64,000 nt of DNA, taken from assembly GCA_034387635.1 (NCBI GenBank), contig JAOANU010000001.1, positions 2,046,001-2,110,000 on the forward strand. Direction: 5' to 3'. Below the pieces are notes generated by a model. The model worked only from the letters and a program-made list of their open reading frames with translations. It searched no databases and was not told the DNA's origin. Every line of letters starts with the position of its first letter. The first letter of the stretch is position 1. This DNA comes from Rhodosporidiobolus odoratus (lineage: Eukaryota > Basidiomycota > Microbotryomycetes > Sporidiobolales > Sporidiobolaceae). Position numbers and translations under genes: made by a program. Below are positions 56,576-64,000 of this stretch, piece by piece.

Positions 56576-59500
56576 ATGCCTCTCTTCACCGCGCTGATGT
56601 CACATTATCACAGTGGCTCAATGCCCCGACCCTCGACCTCATCTTCTTCGCTCATCTCGAAACGAAGACCTTCATCGTCATCTCCAGCATGTTGCTGCAC
56701 CTGCACCCCCTCGACCGCTCCTTCAGCGCGGAGAACACCCCAGATTGCCGCCTACGCCACCGCTTCGGTCCCGTCTGCCCCTCCCACCCCACCGCCAGTC
56801 CTTGATTTTCTCTACCCTCGCGGCGGGTTCGGCTTCTTCTCCCGCTCACTGCCTCCGATCGTCGATGCATCTCCACCTTCTTCTTCATCTCCAGCCTTTT
56901 ACTCGCCCCCACCTCCGCCTCCTCGACCGGAAAAGACGACTTTTGACGTCCGGTCCTGGCGAGCCAAAGAAGGGTTGGCGGCTCTAGGTTGGTCGCAACC
57001 ACGGCGGACATTCGCGGCACAAGGTGTCGGGCTGGTGGGCAGATGTGTCTGCGGGCGGGAGAAGATGGGATGTCTGCGATGTCGAGGGAAAAGTACGAGT
57101 GCGGGCGTCGCTTCAACGGCGAGTGAGAGGCGCAGAGATGGCGGAGCATCAGAGGAGGAACGGATAGACGAGAGAGAAAAAGCGGAGGATGAGCGTACGT
57201 CGTCACTGGCCCCGGCAACACCACCGCCGCCAATAGAAGCTACAGCGACGGGACGAGGAGGGGAAGGGCATGAGAAAGAGGTGGAGTGGCTGCGAGTGCT
57301 AGACGAGGCGGATTTGAGAGGAGCAGGAGCAGGAGAAACATACGATGGTCACCAAGGAAGCAGCGAACAGCGTGCGTAATCCTCACCCGTACCTTGCGCC
57401 GCCTGCGTAGTCAATTAACGCTCTTCCCTACAGTACCTTTGCTCCCGCCTCCTTCCATACCTCCTCCTCGGGCAGAGAAGACCTCGCTGTCTCGGCCGCC
57501 TCACATGCCCGCCGGCAAACTCGCCTCTCTCCTCGCCCTGCATGCTCCTGCTTCCCTTCCCTCCCGACGCGGTCTCCCCGTTCCTGCCGGCCCGAGCAAA
57601 GTAACGCCCAGCCAACTGCGTCATCGTGCTCGCCGACTGTCACCCGACGAAGCCCACGCTTCGCTTGATATTCTCTGGGAGGAAGCCTCCGACGAGACTT
57701 TTCTCGAGACCTTATCCCCCGGCGAAACCCTCGACCTCATCAAAGCGTTCTCGAGAGTGGCGCGAGCGGTCCCGAAGGTTATGGAGGAAGACGCCGATCC
57801 CCTCACCCCTCCGCAGCTGAAGGACTCGCATACCGCCCGCCGAACCTTCCTCCGCCATCTCGCATCAGAGCGGATGCTCGTCCTCCTCCGCCGTACCCGC
57901 CTTTGGCGGCCTGTTCCCTCCAGCGCCCCAGCTTTTGCCAACATCCCCACCTCAAAGGCTGCTCCCGCCTCCGTAACTAACGCCTCCGCCGCCGCCACCT
58001 TTCTCGACGCCGTCGCCTTGAGTGACGATCTCTCCGCGTTCGACTTGTCGAAGGGCATCGCTCGGCACGCACTCCAGCGCATTTTTCGACCACCACCTCT
58101 GCCGGATGGCCTGAGCTCTAAGCAGCGCGAAAAGCGGGAGTACGCGCTGGCGGGCGAGCGGAAGACCATCCTCTGGCTGCTTTTCGAAGTCTGGACTCGA
58201 GCAGCGGCAGCGTCGTCTTCGGAGGCCAAGGGAGATATCAAGGTCGTTCGAGGGCGGACGGCAGAGCAAGCCCTCAGTCTGATGCACGGCTGGGATGCCA
58301 TCGATCTCCTGGACGTTCATCCGCCCACTCCCCATTCCGCAGAGGAGCGCTATTTCGACCTCCTGCGAAGGCGTTACGGCGTCGTTCTTTCCCAACTACA
58401 GCCCTCTCCGCCGCGCTGGATGGAGGATAAGATGGAGCGTGCAAAGCGGCAGAGGGAGCTCGAAATGGAGGAAGGGGTGCGGAGGGTGGTGAAGCTGGAC
58501 GCGTCGAGCGGTGAGCCCGAAGGCTTGCACATCGTCCGCTGTCTTGCTCGGGCGGGCTCGGCGCTCAGAGCCTTACAGGTGTGGCAAGTGCTTGAGATGG
58601 AGGTGTCGACAGTGATGGGGAGGGATGAGGAGTTCTTTCGCCTTCGCGCCCTCACTGCCCTGGTTGACGGGCTGACGATGGAACGATTCTACGAGGACGC
58701 CAATGCGCTGGCGACGGAGACGGAAAAGCTCGCGCAGTCTCTGCAGGTCGAGGCAGCTGAAGGCGGACAAGAGAGAATGCTGGTGACCTCGACTTTCAGT
58801 GTCTTGGCGAAGCTCGCCGCGAAACAAGGACGGCCAGCAAGGGTGGAGCGATTATTGGAGCGCCTCGCCTCCGTACAAGCCCCTTCCACCACCGCTTCTC
58901 TCGAACCGACCGTCCGCCGCTTGCAAGCCAAGGCCGCTCTCGACGACATCGACGCCGTCCAAGCCCTTTTTGATACCTCTGTCTCCTCCGGCGAGCTTGC
59001 TTCCGCCTCTCCTGCCGACCGCGCACGACTTTGGAGTCAGCTCATCCTCACCTACTCCCGCCTGAACAACCTTGAAGACGCCGTCAAAGCGCTCCGACAG
59101 ATGATTCTCGACGGGCTCACAGCTCCCCTGTCGGCAGTCAACGCTATACTCTTCGGTTACGCACGAAGAGCGGACGTCAAGACGTCCTTCGAGGTCTTCT
59201 CTCAGCTCGTCGATGGCGCCTTTTCCCGCCTTCAGCCCGACGCAGGAAGCTGGACCGCCCTCGTCCTCGCCTGCGCGAACGCGCGCAACCCTTCCGGCGC
59301 AGCGGCCGTCGTTCAGGAGATGAAGAGCAGCGGGATCGCACCCACTCGAGAGGCCTGGACGACCTTGATGTCATCTTTCGTCGAGCAGGGTCAGTGGACC
59401 AGCGCATTCGCGGTCTTCCGCTACCTCCAAGAGCATCCCTCGCCGCAACTTCAGCCCGACACTGCGACCTTGAACGTTATGCTCAAGGCCTGCGTCTTGA

Positions 59501-61227
59501 CCGCCGTTCCTGCCCAGGACGTCCTCGAGCTCTTTCGTTCGCTCGTTGCCGGCGGCATGCGACCCAACATGCCGACGTACACCCTCCTTTTCCAAAGCCT
59601 TTGTAGCGCTGGTCTCATGGACGTCGCCGAAGAGCTCTTCCTCCTCCTCGATACCGCCTCTGCCCAGACGAACCGCTCCTCCCTTTCCTCCACACTTCCC
59701 GACCTCCCCACCTCTATGACCCGCGTCAAGCCCGACCACTTCATCTTCGCCACCATGATAGGTGGCTATCTCCGACACGGTGAGCCGGAGAAGGCGCGCG
59801 TCCTTCTTGCTGAGATGCGAGCTCGAGGCATCGCTCCGACAACGGTCACCACGGGCATCGTCCTTGGCGCTCGGCTTGAAGGTCACCGTCGGCGTCTTCA
59901 TGACTTCACGGCGTACGGGATTCGCTCGGTGTTACTCCAGACCCGGACGTTCCTCGAGGACAGCTCGAGGCTAGCGAGGAAGAAGAAGCAGCGTGTCAAG
60001 GTCGACCCAGCTCTGGCACACGGGAAGGAGGCGGTTGCACTCCTAGCGCCGGTCGTACGGGCGTTTGGCAAAACGTCGATGAAGCGGGAGGCGTTCGAGG
60101 TCTTCGAAGAAGTGCTCGGGCTGATCGATCAGGACTCCGGCGAACGGGACGGAGCTCAGGTGGACCTCAACATCGAGCTGTACACCACCTTCATGGACGC
60201 TTTGCGTAAGGAGGAGGACGCCGAGGAGGCGGCGGGGAGCGTGCGGGTCATCTGGGACCGCCTTTACGCCGCCGTCTCGAAGCGTTATATCCACCTTCGC
60301 GCCGACCCTGCTTCGCCCGGACCCGATAGTCCCTTCAAGCGCCTCGTCGATCCAGCGCAAGCCTCCATCCTCTGCGTCCCGTTCAGCATCTACATGGAGG
60401 TTCTCCACCGCGCCAACCTGTCCCCGGACTTCGAGATCCTCTGGCGCCGTCTCGCCAACGAAGGATTCGCCTTCGACGCCTCCAACTGGAACGTCCTGGC
60501 TCAGCACTTTGCCCGCGACATGCAGCTCGAAAGGGCTATGTGGATCGTCGAGAATGTCCTGACGGTACCGAATCAGCCGCCGCCGACGGAGCCCTCCCCT
60601 CCCGCCAACGCCGACTTGACCGCAACTTTCCTTCTCGAGCTCAAGAGTATTGCGCGATCGTCGGCAGTCGGTCGCTCCCCTGCTCGTCTTAACATGCACC
60701 GCAACATCGAGCGCGACCGACAGCGGAAGGAGCCCGTCGACCTCAGCCACTTCCTCTCGAGCTCACTCCCCTCACCTGCCGGCGATTCGGTGCCTACCAA
60801 CGCTCCAGGCGACCGTCTTGAGACTGCTCTGCACGCCTCGCTTGCTCGACGGGCCGTCAGCTTCTGGCATCCATTCGGCACGACGCTGGACGCGATTGGC
60901 GACGCGTTGGAATCGCTGACGGCGAGCGGGACGATGACGTCCTACCGGCGGTACCTGCAGGGCATACGCGCAGGGCTCTTCCGGGTGCAGCACGGGGAGA
61001 GTCCGGAGGAGACTGAGGCACGCCGAGCAGAGTTGGAGCAAAATGGGAAAGAGGCGGAGGCGGACTTGGAGAGCGTGGATGCGGCGGTGGAGGTGCGGGC
61101 AGCCTTGATGGCGCGGTATCCGAAAACGGTCAAGGCGGTGGAGGACTGGAAGACGCGGGAGGAGAGATTTAGGGCGGAGAGGGAGCAGAGAGCGGAGATG
61201 TTGGCTCGTGGCGCAAGCGTTGGATAG
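56576..61227 (+). CDS. Large pentatricopeptide-repeat (PPR) protein, probably mitochondrial
   Basis: Two exons close in frame: 56576..57371 and 57434..61227 (1529 aa). PPR helices are visible around 59000-59900: SWTALVLACANARNPSGAAA, VVQEMKSSGIAPTREAWTTL, TATLNVMLKACVLTAVPAQD, GGMRPNMPTYTLLFQSLCSA and LLAEMRARGIAPTTVTTGIV. Fungal PPR proteins bind organellar RNA, acting in transcript stability, processing or translation. The N-terminal ~270 residues are Ser/Pro-rich with a Cys-containing patch (CVCGREKMGCLRC). That segment is unlike a PPR, so the presequence start is uncertain; the ATG at 57505 (MPAGKLASLL) in exon 2 is an alternative if exon 1 is not translated. The specific RNA target is unknown. 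Confidence 0.78.
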
Positions 61228-61580
61228 AATGGTACCCTCTGTTGTTTCTTCCGGTTACCCCCCCGGTCTTTGTCGCATCTTCTTCGCATACCCCTCTTAC
61301 CTCGCCCGCAGTTTAGCATCGCTTCTCGCCGTCTCAGCATGTTGCAGCCTCATAGAAAAAAAGAGTAATAACGGTTGGCGGTCGCAACCCGGAACTCCGA
61401 TTTTGCAGCGGCTAGTATCAGACCATGCTAGTCTCTTAACTGCTATCCATAGGGCTTGTCTGCGCAACATTGGAAGACGCTTAGAAAGAACAACGCGTCA
61501 ATCAAATCTTCCCGTTGGTTGTTGACGTCCACCACGCGTCGATCAGCCCCGACAAGGCAGTCGCGACGTCCACAGCGAGC
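61228..61580. other. Intergenic, PPR gene to F-box copy 3
   Basis: 353 bases, plus-strand 3' end then promoter. Nothing else recognised. Confidence 0.45.
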
Positions 61581-63297
61581 ATGTGCTTCTCTATAACAGC
61601 CCCGGTCGATGCCAGCGTTCAGCTCATCCGGGTTCAATCCCTCCTCCTTCATTACCTCAACCCGGTGAAAAGCGGTAATACGAAGGCGTTGGCGCTCATA
61701 GCGGAAGAGCTGAGAGAGCTGTCGGAGACTGTGATGAAAGAGTCGCAAAAGGTACGTGGAATCCTCCATGCTGTCTTCGAAGCTGCTCACCGGATTCTCG
61801 CAGGACCTTAGTGAACACCTCGACTGCGCCATCTCCAGCCTCGCATCCTCCCTTCCCACTGTACCCTACCCCGACTGCTTACGCGCTCATGTCGCGATTG
61901 CCTGTGCTCTCCAAAGCCTCGCCTCGCCGTCTCTTCCGTCGACTCCTCGCAATTCCGTCGCAAGGGTCCCTGCCGAGCTTCTCTTTCGCATCATCGACTT
62001 CGCCCAGTCCGAACCAGACCGCCGCGTCCTGCAGAACCTCAATGTCGCGCTGTCCATGGCCTGCCGGACGACGAACCGCCAGGTCAAGCCGATTCTGGAA
62101 AAGCATAAGGATATCTTCACCCCTCTACAGCTCGAGCGCCTGGCAGCTCTCGCTCGCAATACCGACACCTCTGAGGGGAAAGTGGAAAGCCTTACCGTCG
62201 ATCTCCATCTGGACGACCTCAAAGCAAAGGGGACCAAGTGGATCGGTCGACTCTTTCAACCTTACCTGGAGCACCTGTTCCGGACTGGCAAGCTTCGTAG
62301 TGTCAGAGTTTACCTTCGGTCCAGTGACTACGCCCGAGGCGTACCGGACGGTTATCACGACGCCTACGAGACGAAATATGGTGAAGAAGTTTTGCAAGCG
62401 TTGGGCCTGGATGAAGGCAGCTGGTTCGATGTCTTCACTGCGTGGTCCTTGGACGGCATCGAGGTCCTCGATCTCCCGGCACTGTCGGCTAGCCACGCCG
62501 ACAATTGTATCCCCCTCCGTAGCCTCTTCGAGAAGCCCTCCACTCTTCGCACCCTTCGTCTCGGACAACAATCTCCGCCGTACCTTTTCAACCCCGCCAA
62601 CTTCCATCGAGACCGCACTCTTCACGAACGGATGCAAGCCTCGCGCCGGGAGCAAGGCAAACCCCTCATCGACCCGACCTACGACGAGTTTTCCCTCCCT
62701 TTCTTCGCGGTCCAGCCAGCCGACCTCGTACCGCTCGTTCTCCCCTCTGATCCCTCGGCCCAACCCTCGTTGAGGCACCTCGAGATCACTCTCCGCCTGA
62801 ACAACCTGCAGGCAGATCTCAACCTCGTCAGCGAGATCTTCTCACGCCTCGCGCCCTGCCTCACCCATCTCGTTCTGCGTTTCAAGTTCGAGGAGGACGA
62901 CGATACCCGGTACGACAGCATCCTAACCTTCCACACCACGTTCGGACCGACCCTTTCGAAGCTCACCGCTCTAGAGCATCTCGAACTCGGCGGCAAATTG
63001 GTCGAGTGCGAGATTAGGGGTGTTAGCGAGCTGCCATCTTTGCGCAGTTTCGTTCTCCTCCCGATGGACGAGCAAGCCAACCTCTACGAAATAATCGACG
63101 ACCTCGCGGCCTTGCCCTCGACGATCCGCACGCTCACGGTATGCACGCCCGAACTTGCTCGGCAGGACACGCATGGGTATTGGAGCCGGTTAAACGTCAG
63201 GAGGATCATCGAGGGTTGTGAGACACCGGGCAGATCGTTCAAGCTGGAGGAGCGCCCGGCGGAGTATGCGTGGTTGAATAGCACCGCCGACGAATAG
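61581..63297 (+). CDS. F-box-like leucine-rich protein, copy 3 (intact)
   Basis: Two exons close in frame: 61581..61751 and 61804..63297 (554 aa). The first exon encodes a short helical N-terminus (ALALIAEELRELSETVMKES). The F-box-like region is VPAELLFRIIDFAQSEPDRR through QVKPILEKHKD and PLQLERLAALARN. Leucine-rich segments follow (KLRSVRVYLRSSDYARG, LRTLRLGQQSP, SLRHLEITLRLNN, LTHLVLRFKF, ALEHLELGGKLVEC). This is the only fully open copy of the four in the window and serves as the reference for the others. F-box proteins usually recruit substrates to SCF ubiquitin ligases; in this lineage-type family that role is assumed, not shown. Confidence 0.78.
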
Positions 63298-63515
63298 GTA
63301 GTAGACCGCCATCTTTCGTTTGTGTCATCATTGTGCGCTTTCCCATCATCTAGATATCGAAAACTGTAAATATGAGATCAACATCTGGCATTCCGTTCCC
63401 TCGTTGTGAATGCTCTCTACAGTACAGCTCGCACCGACCCGCTCGGGGGAACCCAGGGGCTCCTTTTGGCATCTCCTACGCTCACCCCACACTGCCCGCT
63501 CACCCCGTCAACTGC

Positions 63516-64000
63516 TTACCACCTCGAAGAAGAGTTGCGGTCACGCTGGCTGGGCGGGACGTAGCGGCTACCGCCAGACGCGGGCGTGGAAGAACGCGAC
63601 TCGTCACTCGGGGGCGCCGACTCGCCTGCAAAGATACAAAGTATGGAGTCAGTGACTGGCAAGGCAAACGAAGTTTACAAAGCAGGGAGGATACCACGTA
63701 CCGTTCTGACGAGCTGAGGACCACCGACCGCCGAACTTGGCGGGAGGGGCAGCAGCGGCAGCGGGGGCAGCGGGGGTGGGAGACGACGGAGCCGGCGAGC
63801 CAGAGTTCGAGGCGGCACGGGCAGCCTCGCGCTCGCGCCAGCCTCCACCGCCACCGATGACGGGCGGGCCTGCCGGGCGGCGAGGCTCAGGTGCGGCGGG
63901 GGAAGGAGCGGCAGCGGGAGGGGGAGGGTTGGGAGCCGTTCGGGCGGAGAGGTTGAGACGAGGACGCTCGCCGGAGGATGAAGGAGCAGGCGATGACGAG
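63516..64000 (-). CDS. Translation initiation factor C-terminus, probably eIF3a
   Basis: Two exons at the right edge: 63702..64000 (continues outside) and 63516..63625. The protein end is disordered and Ala/Pro-rich, with ERPRLNLSARTAPNP, GGGGGWREREAARAAS, AKFGGRWSSARQNG and, after the intron, GGSRYVPPSQRDRNSSSRW. As I recall, basidiomycete eIF3 subunit a proteins end with a similar WREREAA segment and a final short basic tail. An eIF4B-like protein is the alternative because of the RPRLNL motif. The catalytically or structurally decisive N-terminal part is not in the window. Confidence 0.5.

Noticed and set aside
1..64000. CRISPR arrays, prophage, insertion sequences, secondary-metabolite cluster
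   Set aside because: No regularly spaced repeats, integrases, transposase motifs or polyketide/peptide synthetase domains seen; the window is fungal nuclear DNA.

Overview
The window is nuclear DNA from a fungus, most likely a red basidiomycete yeast of the Rhodotorula/Rhodosporidium/Sporobolomyces type (Pucciniomycotina). This is inferred from the high GC content, the dense protein-coding genes on both strands, the many short (about 50-90 base) GT-AG introns with CTGAC/CTAAC-like branch sites, and the character of the proteins. I saw no rRNA, tRNA, CRISPR array, phage gene or intact transposon. Exon coordinates were worked out by hand from splice signals, reading phase and remembered family similarity. 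Almost every multi-exon model below closes in frame from ATG to stop.

Layout, left to right: TRAPP complex subunit TRAPPC11 (-, runs off the left edge); D-arabinose dehydrogenase-type aldo/keto reductase (+); a large conserved fungal protein of unknown function (-); RTC3-like SBDS-domain protein (-); GAF-domain protein (+); L-type lectin of the ERGIC-53/VIP36 type (+); ORC2 (-); DOM34/Pelota (+); transportin/KAP104 (+); DPH7/RRT2 WD protein (+); RPB8 (-); GNAT acetyltransferase (+); cerevisin-like subtilase (+); small unknown gene (-); F-box-like protein copy 1 (+); BMS1 (+); F-box-like pseudogene copy 2 (-); short-chain dehydrogenase (+); Cys/Met-metabolism PLP enzyme (-); F-box-like relic copy 4 (-); small mitochondrial-looking membrane protein (+); Zn2Cys6 transcription factor (-); YHM2 mitochondrial carrier (-); Tim17/22/23-family membrane protein (-); large PPR protein (+); F-box-like protein copy 3 (+); and the C-terminal end of a translation factor, probably eIF3a (-, runs off the right edge).

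Most of the window is housekeeping. Ribosome and translation functions recur (DOM34, SBDS-like RTC3, BMS1, DPH7, probable eIF3a), and so do mitochondrial ones (YHM2, Tim17-family, PPR, small membrane protein). I read no operon-like logic into this.

Three things stand out. First, a fast-evolving F-box-like gene family has four copies in about 30 kb: one intact, one with a probable frameshift and an eroded 5' end, and two dead. Second, several genes carry extremely small exons (4, 8, 11, 15 and 16 bases), including an 11-base exon inside a zinc-cluster DNA-binding motif. Third, BMS1 appears to have a GC-AG intron in the middle of its GTPase P-loop. I found no convincing new multi-gene system.
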